Source of the DNA: Streptococcus parasanguinis
GTDB lineage: Bacteria > Bacillota > Bacilli > Lactobacillales > Streptococcaceae
Reading direction: 5' to 3'
Assembly (NCBI RefSeq): GCF_901875555.1
Contig: NZ_CABFMD010000031.1
Location: 1 to 64,000, forward strand
Length of the DNA stretch: 64,000 bases
Shown: positions 1 through 7,927 of the stretch, one piece after another
Layout of the letters: each line of letters begins with the position of its first letter
How positions within the stretch are numbered: position 1 is the stretch's first letter
Position numbers and translations under genes: made by a program
Notes under the pieces: model-generated
Database searches by the model: none
Told to the model about the DNA's origin: nothing
What the model saw: only the letters and a program-made list of their open reading frames with translations

Positions 1-1019
1 GACCATCTAAAATGGGACGTAAGCCAAAGAAGAAACCTGAAGAGATGACAGAGCTAGAGCGACTTCAGGAAGAATTACTAAAAAAGTATCAGAGCTTGAT
101 AAGAGAATCGACAAAGTAAGTCTTATCAAGCTAGTGGAAGAGTATAAGAAAACGAGCCTATATCTATTATTTTAGAATGTTTCGGCGTCAAACGCTCCAC
201 CTTTTATCGCTGGAAACAGGAGTGTAAGAATTCTCAGAAAAGAGGCGAAATAGCAGATAAAATCGAACAACTCTGTATAGAAAATCACTTTATTTACGGC
301 TATCGAACCATCACTCGCTTACTAAAGAAAGTTTATAACCTCGTCGTTAATCGCAAGAAGGTCTATCGTATCATGAAGGGAAAGGGCTGCCTTTGCCGTG
401 CCCGTCCCAAGAAGGGACCTAAATTAGGGAAGCCTTACCATGTAACAGACAATAAGCTGGATCGTGATTTTCAGGCAGACAAGCCTATGGAGAAGCTTGT
501 CATAGACATCACCTACCTCTACTTTGGAAACTGTAGACTTTATCTATCTTCGATCATAGATCTCTATAATCGTGAAATAGTAGCTTATACCATCTCCGAG
601 TGCCAAGATACGGACTTTGTGCTCGACAGAGCTACCTCAAGGAGTACTTTTACACAGCGACCAAGGATCTGTCTACACCTCAAAAGCCTACTATCAAGCT
701 TGTACGGAAAAAGGCATTACCCGCCCTATGTCCCGAAAAGGAACGCCAGCAGATAATGCCTGTATCGAATGGTTTCACTCTGTTCTCAAGTCTGAAACCT
801 TCTCTCTCCATAAGTGAAGAAACATAACTGGAGATAGTATAACAGATATTGTCAAAAATTACATCATATTTTATAATGAAACTAGAATTCAACAAAAATT
901 GACTGACCAGTCCCCTGTAGAGTACAGAGAATTGGTCGTAGAAGGGGTCCAGCAACCGAAGGGCGCTAGCCTTCAAATTTTCCTCCCAAAATGTGTCCAA
1001 AATATTGACAGAATTCCAA
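1..1019 (+). mobile_element. IS3-family insertion sequence, degraded, left end outside the window
   Basis: The stretch encodes the end of an OrfA-type helix-turn-helix protein (to about position 119) and a broken OrfB transposase. The right end is placed near 1019, because a transposase C-terminal reading frame stops close to there and the final 21 bases (999-1019) recur at 13621-13641, where an identical remnant stands alone. Downstream sequence resumes inside a small membrane protein gene, so the element appears to have inserted into it. The left end is not visible. No target duplication could be checked. Confidence 0.75.
120..975 (+). pseudogene. IS3-family transposase OrfB, frameshifted
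   Basis: The DDE-type integrase core can be read only by changing frame several times. An N-terminal part (about 100-170) ends at a stop, then the reading continues with FGVKRSTFYRWKQ, then YGYRTITRLLKK, then the first catalytic Asp in LVIDITYL (about 500). A frame change near 620 leads to LHSDQGSVYTS, carrying the second Asp, and NACIEWFHSVLKSE, carrying the Glu. A last shift near 820 leads to NETRIQQKLTDQSPVEYREL. At least three frameshifts are needed, so it cannot make an active transposase. Known: IS3 elements use OrfA and OrfB joined by programmed -1 shifting; the extra shifts here are decay. Confidence 0.8.
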
Positions 1020-1020
1020 C

Positions 1021-1134
1021 ACGGAAGATTTGGCACAGAATGGATTATTTGGTTTTACGACTTTCTTTATCATCTTTAACCTTGCTTTGCTTGTCTTGGC
1101 AGGCTGGGTAGGGTATAAGTGGAAGATAAGATGA
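1021..1134 (+). pseudogene. 3' remnant of a small membrane protein gene
   Basis: An open frame reads TEDLAQNGLFGFTTFFIIF and goes on to a hydrophobic stretch ending GWVGYKWKIR before a TGA. It has one membrane segment and no start codon, and it begins exactly where the IS right end stops. It is followed by a terminator. I take it as the tail of a small membrane protein cut by the insertion. The family is unknown. Confidence 0.5.
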
Positions 1135-1176
1135 AAAAAATGGAGAAAACTCTAATGGTTCTTCTCCATTTTTTTA
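1134..1176. terminator. bidirectional intrinsic terminator
   Basis: The arms AAATGGAGAA and TTCTCCATTT are flanked by A-runs on the left and T-runs on the right, so the hairpin can end transcription from both sides. It separates the membrane gene remnant from the convergent histidine kinase gene. Confidence 0.8.
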
Positions 1177-1177
1177 T

Positions 1178-2548
1178 CTAATTGGTAATGTTGAAAATCG
1201 GAAGTGAAATGATACTTTCAAAGAATTCATTTTGAACACTAGCAAACGAAATAGAACCCTGATGCAAATCAACAATTTGTTTTGAAATTTTTAGCCCAAT
1301 TCCAGTCGTTCTAATTTTAGAAATATCAATGTTTTTAAAAGATAATTCATTAAGTTCAGCAATTTTTTCTGGTGAAGCTCCCTGTCCATTATCTTTGATT
1401 TCGACAATTACATTTGTATCTTTTTTGAATAAGTGGATTCTTATTGTGCAACCCTTCTCGTTATGTAAAACAGAGTTGTAGATGATATTATGGATAACTC
1501 TTGTGATTAAAAACTGCTCAATCATGATAGATTGATTAACAAGTGAATAATCGTAATCAAATTCAAATTCAAAATCATTCCAGATTTCTTGATTTAAAAT
1601 ATGGATGAGAATGTCTTTGAAGAAGGGGATAATTTTTGTTTCAGTCTGATTTAATTGAAGATGACCGGATGAAAGGCGAGCTACTATATTTAAGTCATTT
1701 AAAATATTTTGGATGTAATAGGATTCTGTCAATATTGGGCGAATATGTTTTTTAGACTGTGTATCTAGTTCAGAATCATTTAACAAGGACGCGTTAGAAA
1801 TGATGACAGAAAGAGGTGTTTTGATATCGTGTGCAATACCTGAAATCCATTGCTCTTTAAAGACTTCATTCTCTTTGAGTAGAGTATCAGTTTGATTAAT
1901 TGCAGTTGTAAGATATTCTAGTTCTGATATAGAATTTATTGGATTTTTCAAACCATCTGGGAGATTCTGAATAGCAGTTACAAGAGGCGCAATTTTACGA
2001 TTGATATGCGTCACACCATAGTAGTAAAGAAAAGCGAAATAGAGGCAGTTGAAAAGCAATACTCCAAATGCTACTAGCGGAATCAGGCGAATACTATCTA
2101 TATCTAAGTAATTATAACTATAACGAGCAATTTTATCTTTTGGAAAACCAACAACAATGATGTAGTCACCTTTTATCTGACTAAAAACAGGATAATCTGA
2201 AAGATAATAGCGAGAAAATTGTAAAATGTCCCCATAGTCAAATTGCGAAGGAACTTCTGTAGGTTTATACTGTTCGTACACTTGTTTGCCAGTCTGCTTA
2301 TCCAATACCATGAGCCATAACTTTTGTTCTTTTAGACTAGAAATATCATTTCTAGGTATGTGGACGTTATTTTTTGTGATGGTAATGTGTTCAGAAATTA
2401 TTTTCACAGTCTCAGTAGCAGTTTGCTTTTCCTTAATGTAGAAAACAAAACTGGCAATTAGAAGAATATTGGTAATGAAGATAATGATGGAAAAAAAGAT
2501 AAATTTCTTTAGTGAATACCTTAAAATTTTGGTTTGGTTCATAATCAT
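1178..2548 (-). CDS. sensor histidine kinase of a lantibiotic two-component system
   Basis: This 456-residue kinase has two membrane segments (about residues 15-37 and 155-180) enclosing an external sensor region of about 115 residues. The H-box GIAHDIKTPLS (phospho-acceptor His near 240) is followed by an HATPase domain with N-box NIIYNSVLHN, DNGQGASPEK and GIGLKISK. The ATG start overlaps the end of the response regulator gene by four bases, so the two are translationally coupled. It sits divergent from a salivaricin B-type locus and probably corresponds to SboK/ScnK, which sense the lantibiotic. Because the peptide gene here is broken, any signal must come from outside. The role is inferred from position and family. 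Confidence 0.85.
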   Translation of the reverse strand: MIMNQTKILRYSLKKFIFFSIIIFITNILLIASFVFYIKEKQTATETVKIISEHITITKNNVHIPRNDISSLKEQKLWLMVLDKQTGKQVYEQYKPTEVPSQFDYGDILQFSRYYLSDYPVFSQIKGDYIIVVGFPKDKIARYSYNYLDIDSIRLIPLVAFGVLLFNCLYFAFLYYYGVTHINRKIAPLVTAIQNLPDGLKNPINSISELEYLTTAINQTDTLLKENEVFKEQWISGIAHDIKTPLSVIISNASLLNDSELDTQSKKHIRPILTESYYIQNILNDLNIVARLSSGHLQLNQTETKIIPFFKDILIHILNQEIWNDFEFEFDYDYSLVNQSIMIEQFLITRVIHNIIYNSVLHNEKGCTIRIHLFKKDTNVIVEIKDNGQGASPEKIAELNELSFKNIDISKIRTTGIGLKISKQIVDLHQGSISFASVQNEFFESIISLPIFNITN

Positions 2549-3243
2549 GATAACAATTTATATCCCAGCCCTTTAGCTGTCTTTAAATATTGAGGTTTTG
2601 AAGGATTTTCTTCTATTTTTTCTCGAATTTTCCGAATATGTACAGTCAAAGTGTTTTCATAACCAAAGCTATCCACTCCCCAAATCGTATCACAGAGAGA
2701 TTCGGTTGAAACGATGTAATTTTTATTATCGTAAAGTTTTTTCAAAATCTGAATTTCAATTGGCGTAATAGAAATTTCTGCTCCATTTTTTTGTACTGTT
2801 GCATTTCGAAAACTCACCAAAGTCTGTCCAATCTGTATTGCTTCCTGTTCTGATTTATAGCTTCTCCGGAGCAGAGCCATAATACGATAGATAAGATTTT
2901 TTGGAATGAAGGGTTTCATGACATAATCATCACCACCAGCATTGAAACCAGCTACCTCATCTTCAGGATTATTTTTGGCAGTCAGAAAGAGGATAGGTGT
3001 ATCGCTTTTTTTTCGGATATGTTTTGCTAATGTGTAGCCATCACCATCGGGGAGCATAATGTCCAAAAGGAAAAGGTCGAACTGCTCTGTTTCAATCATG
3101 TCCAAACTAGATTCTATATCATAGGCTGATGTTAGATTGGAAAATCCGTAGGCAGTGAGAATATCTCTTATGGAAGAGTTTAAAATTTTATCGTCATCAA
3201 TGATAAGGATATGCTTATTCAGGAGTTGTTGTTCGAAATTCAT
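2545..3243 (-). CDS. OmpR-family response regulator of a lantibiotic two-component system
   Basis: The 232-residue protein has a receiver domain with the acidic pair IDDD (15-18), phospho-acceptor Asp61 in LLDIMLPDGDG and the switch Lys in MKPF, then a winged-helix domain ending LTVHIRKIREKI and KTAKGLGYKLL. It is transcribed with the kinase gene, overlapping it by four bases. It likely acts at the promoter of the divergent lantibiotic/immunity operon, where two direct repeats 22 bp apart stand upstream of a -10 box. Equivalent proteins are SboR and ScnR. Confidence 0.88.
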   Translation of the reverse strand: MNFEQQLLNKHILIIDDDKILNSSIRDILTAYGFSNLTSAYDIESSLDMIETEQFDLFLLDIMLPDGDGYTLAKHIRKKSDTPILFLTAKNNPEDEVAGFNAGGDDYVMKPFIPKNLIYRIMALLRRSYKSEQEAIQIGQTLVSFRNATVQKNGAEISITPIEIQILKKLYDNKNYIVSTESLCDTIWGVDSFGYENTLTVHIRKIREKIEENPSKPQYLKTAKGLGYKLLS

Positions 3244-3314
3244 AATCTTACCTCACTTATCTATATTATACCATTTAAAAGAGTGAAAAAAGGTAAAACA
3301 CTTTAATCTTAATG

Positions 3315-3362
3315 TAAAATTAAGGTTAGCTTAGTTTAAAATTAATCTAGCACGTCTATAAT
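3315..3362 (+). promoter_or_regulatory. lantibiotic operon promoter with paired regulator repeats
   Basis: TAAAATTAA occurs at 3315-3323 and again at 3337-3345, 22 bp apart (two helical turns). A TATAAT box stands at 3357-3362, eleven bases after the second copy. This is the usual layout for OmpR-type activators that bind as tandem dimers next to RNA polymerase. No good -35 box is present, which fits activator dependence. Confidence 0.55.
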
Positions 3363-3423
3363 AAAGACATAACCTAGATAGAGATACTTCTCAAATAAAT
3401 TTTAATCAGTGAGGTATTTCCAA

Positions 3424-3741
3424 ATGGCTGAACAACAAATGAATCTCGTTGAGATTGAAGCAATGAATTCTCTTCAAGAATTGACTCTTGAAGAACTCGA
3501 TAACGTTCTTGGTGCTGGTGGTGGAGTAATCCAAACCATTGTTTTAAGCAATCAATTTTATTCAGACAAAACAATGGTAATAGTGAGTCACCAATTAGAT
3601 ATTGTGAATTATGTTGATTCTACCATTTTTGTTGATAAGAGTTGTGGAGATGTTATCAAAGATACTCATGATAATTTGATTTATAGAAATCAAAATTATA
3701 GAAAATTATTTGGTTTAAAGGAGAAAGTTCATAATGATTAG
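3424..3741 (+). pseudogene. salivaricin B-like lantibiotic leader fused in frame to the exporter C-terminus (deletion chimera)
   Basis: The first 40 residues are a type AII lantibiotic precursor: a leader with NSLQELTLEELDNVLGA followed by GGGVIQTI, which matches the start of mature salivaricin B from memory. The Ser, Thr and Cys residues that would form the rings are missing. From about residue 42 the sequence becomes the end of a LanT-type ABC exporter: SDKTMVIVSHQLDIVNYVD is the switch/H-loop strand. The reading frame is kept across the junction (about 3538-3550). The whole LanM gene and most of LanT are absent. ATG at 3424 is chosen because GAGG lies nine bases upstream. The product cannot be a lantibiotic; it may still be translated and keep the downstream immunity genes coupled. 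Confidence 0.8.
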
Positions 3742-4645
3742 TAATGTTTTACAGATAAAAAACTTACAAAAGGAATTTAAGAACACTCAGGTAGTTAACC
3801 TTAGTTCCTTATCAGTTCAACAAGGTGAGATTTATGGTTTTCTAGGTCCAAATGGAGCTGGGAAAACAACCACCATGAAGATGATTTTGTCTTTGATTTC
3901 TCGTACAGCTGGGGAGATTGAAGTGTTCGGTCAACCCATAGGTACGGACAAGCAGTATCTTAATCAGATTGGCTCTATGATTGAAGAACCGTCTTATTAT
4001 CCTAATTTGACAGGTTATGAAAATCTCTTGGTCTTCCAAAAAATCCTTGGATTTGATAAGAAAAATATTCAGGAAACCTTGAAAATTGTGGGGTTAGATC
4101 AACCTAAAAACAAGAAAAAATTGGTTAAAGATTATTCCCTGGGTATGAAACAGCGTTTGGCTTTAGCCTTTGCCTTAGTCAAGAAACCACGTTTGTTGAT
4201 ACTGGATGAGCCAACAAACGGGCTAGACCCAGCAGGGATTCATGAAATTCGGGAACTGATTATCAAGTTGGCAAAAGAACAGGGCATTACTGTCTTCATC
4301 TCTACCCATATCCTTTCTGAAGTTGAGCATATCGCTGACCGTGTGGGGATTATCAATCATGGTCAACTGGTTTACGAGGGAGAAATTCGTAAAATTCAGT
4401 CCAATAAATGGCTGGAAGTGCGTGGGGATTTTAGAGATCGACGTGAAGTCATTAGCCAAGTGTTATTTGGTTATCCGTGCAAGATGTTAGAGATACAAGA
4501 GGATAAACTCAAGCTGACTAACCTTGCCGATCAGCAGATTTCTAGTTTGTTACGAGATTTAATAGTCGAGAAAGTTCCAATTTATGAAGTGAAGCAAGAA
4601 CAAGAAACCTTGGAATCTATCTTCCTTAACTTAACCAAGGAGTGA
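3734..4645 (+). CDS. lantibiotic immunity ABC transporter ATPase (LanF type)
   Basis: This 303-residue ATP-binding protein carries Walker A GPNGAGKTT (about 38-46), a Q-loop region with EEPSYYPNLTGYEN, the signature YSLGMKQRL, Walker B LLILDEPTNGLD and the switch His in STHILSEVEH. LanF proteins drive a LanE/LanG permease pair that expels lantibiotic from the membrane of the producer. It starts eight bases before the chimera ends and runs into the permease gene with a four-base overlap, so it is part of one operon. It would be SboF in a salivaricin B locus. With no peptide made here, it probably gives protection against neighbouring producers (inference). Confidence 0.9.
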   Translation: MISNVLQIKNLQKEFKNTQVVNLSSLSVQQGEIYGFLGPNGAGKTTTMKMILSLISRTAGEIEVFGQPIGTDKQYLNQIGSMIEEPSYYPNLTGYENLLVFQKILGFDKKNIQETLKIVGLDQPKNKKKLVKDYSLGMKQRLALAFALVKKPRLLILDEPTNGLDPAGIHEIRELIIKLAKEQGITVFISTHILSEVEHIADRVGIINHGQLVYEGEIRKIQSNKWLEVRGDFRDRREVISQVLFGYPCKMLEIQEDKLKLTNLADQQISSLLRDLIVEKVPIYEVKQEQETLESIFLNLTKE

Positions 4646-5400
4646 GTCTTATGTTGAATAATTTGTCTATTGAATTGCTCAAGGCAAAACGAACCAAATC
4701 CTTCCTCATTAGCATACTAGTTATGGGAGTTGGATTTGCTTGGGCAATTGCAGCCGCTACACGCTACCTAAGTAATCCACACATGCACCAGATTAGCCTA
4801 ATTTTCTATATGATAAAAGAAGTAAATGGCTTGATTCTTCCTATTGTGGTTGCTCTCTTTGTATCGCGGATTGTCAAGAACGAGAAGGAGGGCAACACTT
4901 TCAAACTGCTTTTGGCAAATGGTGAAAATGTACGGCATATCTTTCTGAGTAAGCTTGGCCTGACTATGTTCGTTTTGATCTTTCTCGCTTTTTTGGAGGG
5001 AGTAGTAGTCCAGTTGATTGCAATCTTATCTGGTCTAGAAATGCCTGTTAGCCTAATCCTCTGGCAAATCGTCATTTTCCTGCTAGCCTCTTTTGTCTTG
5101 ACCTGTCTGTTTTTGACTTTGCAGTTTTTACTGAAAAAGCAGGCATTGATACTGTCATTAGGGATTTTCGGAGGATTTCTTGGAGTTGGATTTGGTCATG
5201 CTCCAGCTTTTCTACAGCTGATTTTCCCTTTTGGTGGTATAGGATATCTGTCTTTGGTGGATTACCAGCAAGTCGCAAGTCAAGTGAGTTATGTTTTGGT
5301 GACAAACCTAGGATTTAAACTCTTTACATATTTGCCAATAGCCCTAATCTATCTCTTCTTATCTCTCTATCTGGTTGAAAAGAAAGGAGGCAAGCTATGA
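4642..5400 (+). CDS. lantibiotic immunity ABC permease (LanE type)
   Basis: The 252-residue protein has six predicted membrane segments, including LISILVMGVGFAWAIA near the start, LILPIVVALFVSRI, and a last one near YLPIALIYLFLSLY. The cytoplasmic motif KNEKEGNTFKLLLANG is typical of the MutE/EpiE permease group. The ATG overlaps the ATPase stop by four bases, and its own stop overlaps the next permease start. It would form the heteromeric pore with the following gene product. Corresponds by order to SboE. Confidence 0.85.
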   Translation: MSLMLNNLSIELLKAKRTKSFLISILVMGVGFAWAIAAATRYLSNPHMHQISLIFYMIKEVNGLILPIVVALFVSRIVKNEKEGNTFKLLLANGENVRHIFLSKLGLTMFVLIFLAFLEGVVVQLIAILSGLEMPVSLILWQIVIFLLASFVLTCLFLTLQFLLKKQALILSLGIFGGFLGVGFGHAPAFLQLIFPFGGIGYLSLVDYQQVASQVSYVLVTNLGFKLFTYLPIALIYLFLSLYLVEKKGGKL

Positions 5401-6125
5401 TGTCTTATCTATCAGTAGAATGGCGGAAAACCAAAAAATTTTCCATGCTGATGATTGGTATTTGGTTCTTAGCTTTTTGTAGCCTGATTGGTCTTGGGAT
5501 TTACTTTGGTTCAGCTTATTCTATGGTTGCAGAAAGTGAAAAAGTACCTGTTTTATGGGGACAATTGACCTTCTATTATAGCCAGCTTTTCTTTCCGATT
5601 TTGGTCAGCCTTTATGTAGCCATGATGTTAGGAAAAGAGTTTGATAGAAAAAATATTGAATTTCTCAGAGCTAATAATGTCAGTCTTGGGAAATTATTGT
5701 TGGCAAAAGAAATAGTAATTATCTTGTTTATTGCTGTTTTACAGTTGTTCTTGTTTGGTATTTTTTATGTCAGTGCTCACCTAGCTCATTTAGAAATTTC
5801 TAATTTGTTCACCTACCTCAAGTGGGATTTATTGGGGATTTTTGGAACAATTAGTATGATGGCAGTACAGTTTTTTGTGACAGCTAAAACTCGTGTATTT
5901 AGTAAATCTGTGGGAATTGGTTCTATTGGTACTTTCGTAGGATTCATGATGATTTTTGTATCTGATAAATTATCTTTAATCTATCCCTACTCCCAAGCTA
6001 TGGTGGCAATGCGGTCACGGAATTTGATAGACTTTAATTTAGTGGAAATATTGCTGTTTATCATTGTAAATATTCTTCTGTGGGGGATTTTTCATACATT
6101 GAGTAATAAAGAATTGCATAAGTAA
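5397..6125 (+). CDS. lantibiotic immunity ABC permease (LanG type)
   Basis: The 242-residue protein has six membrane segments and the motif GKEFDRKNIEFLRANNVS that mirrors the one in the previous permease. The start overlaps the stop of the previous gene by four bases. It is the last gene of the immunity operon and is followed directly by a terminator. By order and family it corresponds to SboG/MutG. Confidence 0.85.
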   Translation: MMSYLSVEWRKTKKFSMLMIGIWFLAFCSLIGLGIYFGSAYSMVAESEKVPVLWGQLTFYYSQLFFPILVSLYVAMMLGKEFDRKNIEFLRANNVSLGKLLLAKEIVIILFIAVLQLFLFGIFYVSAHLAHLEISNLFTYLKWDLLGIFGTISMMAVQFFVTAKTRVFSKSVGIGSIGTFVGFMMIFVSDKLSLIYPYSQAMVAMRSRNLIDFNLVEILLFIIVNILLWGIFHTLSNKELHK

Positions 6126-6129
6126 TGCG

Positions 6130-6151
6130 AAGACTCTTCGGAGTCTTTTTC
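6130..6151 (+). terminator. intrinsic terminator of the immunity operon
   Basis: Perfect stem AAGACTC/GAGTCTT with a TTCG tetraloop and a T-run, five bases after the last permease gene. Confidence 0.9.
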
Positions 6152-6217
6152 TTGTGATAAAACTTACAAGTTCTTTTTGATATTCTTGACCTAGTTTTTA
6201 TAGAAAGAAGGTCTAAG

Positions 6218-6445
6218 ATGTTAAATAAAGAACAACTTTCTTTTGAACTAGATTAAAAAATATATAGCTTTATAATTGATCAAGAAAATAGCACCTTCCA
6301 TTTATCAGGAGAAGGTGCCACTGATTCAACAGTAAAATATAAAGTTAAAGATGGTACCATTACAGTCGATATATCAGGAATAGAACATGAACATTACTAA
6401 AAAGGCAGTAAAGCATATAATAAAGTACTTCAACAATATAAGTAG
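6218..6445 (+). pseudogene. small secreted or lipoprotein-like gene remnant with two in-frame stops
   Basis: From an ATG at 6218 one frame runs to a TAG at 6443-6445, broken by TAA at 6254-6256 and at about 6398. Read through the stops it gives KIYSFIIDQENSTFHLSGEG and later KDGTITVDISGIEHEHY, an alternating beta-strand pattern. I do not recognise the family. Two stops in 76 codons mark a dead gene. Confidence 0.45.
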
Positions 6446-6492
6446 AAACAGAGCTATGAAGTTTTAATTTCATACTTAATTAGGATATAAAA

Positions 6493-6541
6493 AACACCCT
6501 GAAAGATAGATGGAAAATCTAACTTTTAGGGTGTTGTTAAT
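6493..6541. terminator. intrinsic terminator
   Basis: Arms AACACCCT and AGGGTGTT (6493-6500 and 6528-6535) enclose a 27-base loop that can pair further (GAAAGATAG region). It lies between the plus-strand remnant and minus-strand material. Confidence 0.6.
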
Positions 6542-6563
6542 TTTAAGAGCATTGAATATGTTT

Positions 6564-6666
6564 TTATTTTGTAAGGGAAACACGGAAATCAGTGTATTTG
6601 CTATAATCAAAATCTTCATTAAGCCCTGTTACAAATAAAATTGGTGTGTAATGGCCCTCTCTTTTT
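6564..6666 (-). pseudogene. C-terminal remnant of an unknown gene
   Basis: A minus-strand frame without a start reads REGHYTPILFVTGLNEDF and on to TDFRVSLTK before a stop. It begins only a few bases after the stop of the SH3-type lipoprotein gene. It looks like the last 34 codons of a deleted gene. The family is not recognised. Confidence 0.35.
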
Positions 6667-6669
6667 CTA

Positions 6670-7209
6670 TCAATAGCCTACATCTGAATAAGCAATGTAA
6701 TATCGAACTTCTTGGTCACGATTTTTTTGAACAAAGCTGTACCACCACTCACCGTTTTCGTACATGTAATTGTCCCACTCAATGTTTGCTTGAGGTTGTA
6801 CATAAGCAACACCGCTGCTTTTATCAGGTGAAGCATAGACAGGGGTATCTTTTAACAACTCCAAAGTACCAGAAGTGGCTTCCCAACCGCCATAACCTGT
6901 TTTCGGATCAGATTTAGAAGTTGTGGTTCCAGCTTGATTAGCACTGTTACCTTGACTTGGTTGCGTTGGTGTTTGAGCTTGCGCTTGTGTTGGTGCAGTA
7001 GTTGTTGCACTAGAAGCGGCACTAGCTTCAGCAGTTTTTGTCTCTTTCTTTCCAGAAGATGCTTTTGCTTTTTTCTGACTAGACTTCATCGTTGTTTGTG
7101 CTTCTTTGGCAGAAGATTTGCTCTCCTCTTTTTTTGAACCACAGGCTACGAGTAGGCTTGCAGACGCTAATACTAAAAGTGCTGAACTTGTCCATTTTTT
7201 CATCATCAT
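6670..7209 (-). CDS. SH3-type surface lipoprotein
   Basis: The 179-residue protein starts with a lipoprotein signal (hydrophobic SALLVLASASLLVAC, lipobox LVAC with Cys at about 23). A Lys/Ser/Thr/Ala/Gln-rich, low-complexity linker of about 90 residues follows, then a compact C-terminal domain (about 115-179: LELLKDTPVYASPDKSSG, ANIEWDNYMYENGEWWYSF) that resembles bacterial SH3-like domains of streptococcal surface proteins. It would be anchored outside the membrane with the domain reaching into the wall. It has its own consensus promoter with a possible operator. Function unknown. Confidence 0.75.
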   Translation of the reverse strand: MMMKKWTSSALLVLASASLLVACGSKKEESKSSAKEAQTTMKSSQKKAKASSGKKETKTAEASAASSATTTAPTQAQAQTPTQPSQGNSANQAGTTTSKSDPKTGYGGWEATSGTLELLKDTPVYASPDKSSGVAYVQPQANIEWDNYMYENGEWWYSFVQKNRDQEVRYYIAYSDVGY

Positions 7210-7236
7210 GATACCTCACTTCATTTGATACACACT

Positions 7237-7264
7237 ATTATATTACGAAATTACACATTGTCAA
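7237..7264 (-). promoter_or_regulatory. promoter of the SH3-type lipoprotein gene
   Basis: On the minus strand TTGACA (7264-7259) and TATAAT (7242-7237) are separated by 16 bases. The spacer holds ATTACGAAAT, whose inverted copy lies 48 bp away. Confidence 0.75.
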
Positions 7265-7299
7265 GCACTTTTTGAAATATTTTTGTAACATTTCGTAAT
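7242..7299. promoter_or_regulatory. candidate operator pair (inverted ATTACGAAAT)
   Basis: ATTACGAAAT at 7242-7251 and its exact reverse complement ATTTCGTAAT at 7290-7299. The first copy overlaps the -10/spacer of the lipoprotein promoter. Such a pair could bind a dimeric repressor, perhaps the neighbouring S24-type repressor before it lost its DNA-binding domain. Confidence 0.4.
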
Positions 7300-7408
7300 T
7301 TATCTAAATATTTAAAAGATTGGCGTATAGAGTTTCCATGTAAATGATTTCTACATTCCTCTATTACATAATCATCAGAAATAGAAAATAAACGTAAATT
7401 AAATGTTG

Positions 7409-7927
7409 TTAGAGTTTTATTGGTACAAAATTACCAACAATAATTCCTACTATTCGCGGATCTTCATCATAAGAAAGAAAAATATCTTGATAGTTTGAAT
7501 TGATAGAAACTAACCTTAAGCCATGCTCCTCTCGATAAACTCGTTTAATATAAGTCTGGCTATTGCAGACTACAGCATAAACTGCACCATCATAATCAAA
7601 TCCTGTTTCACGAATGAGAGCAACAGAACCATTTTTATATTTGGGCTCCATCGAGTCTCCAGATACCCATGAAGCAAAGTCATGAGCTAGTTCTTCATCA
7701 AAATAAACAGTATCATAGTCCTGATCATTATAAACTGATGAACCGATACCAGCCGACATTTTTTCGTAAACGTGGTATTCGTATAGTTTCTCTGCTATTG
7801 AAATAACATTCTTACATTGTTCTTTCTGAACTAGTTTTTTGATATAGCTAAGTGCTTGATCTTTTCCTTCATCTGATAGTGCATTATATAGCCGAACGAA
7901 TTCAAGAGAAAATTCGTCAGATAGCAT
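7409..7927 (-). pseudogene. XRE/LexA-like repressor with S24 autopeptidase, N-terminal HTH missing
   Basis: The remaining 172 residues hold a complete S24 peptidase fold: cleavage pair Ala59-Gly60 in KMSAGIGSS, nucleophile Ser92 in SGDSMEPKYKNG and general base Lys128 in TYIKRVY (spacing 36, as in LexA). Members of this family carry an N-terminal helix-turn-helix of about 65-70 residues, which is absent. Just upstream of the first Met (7925-7927) the sequence turns into a NADAR gene on the other strand, so a rearrangement removed the HTH. It cannot bind DNA in the normal way. Confidence 0.75.

Noticed and set aside
680..1036. Minus-strand open frame of 118 codons across the transposase
   Set aside because: It is antisense to the recognisable transposase and has no ribosome binding site.
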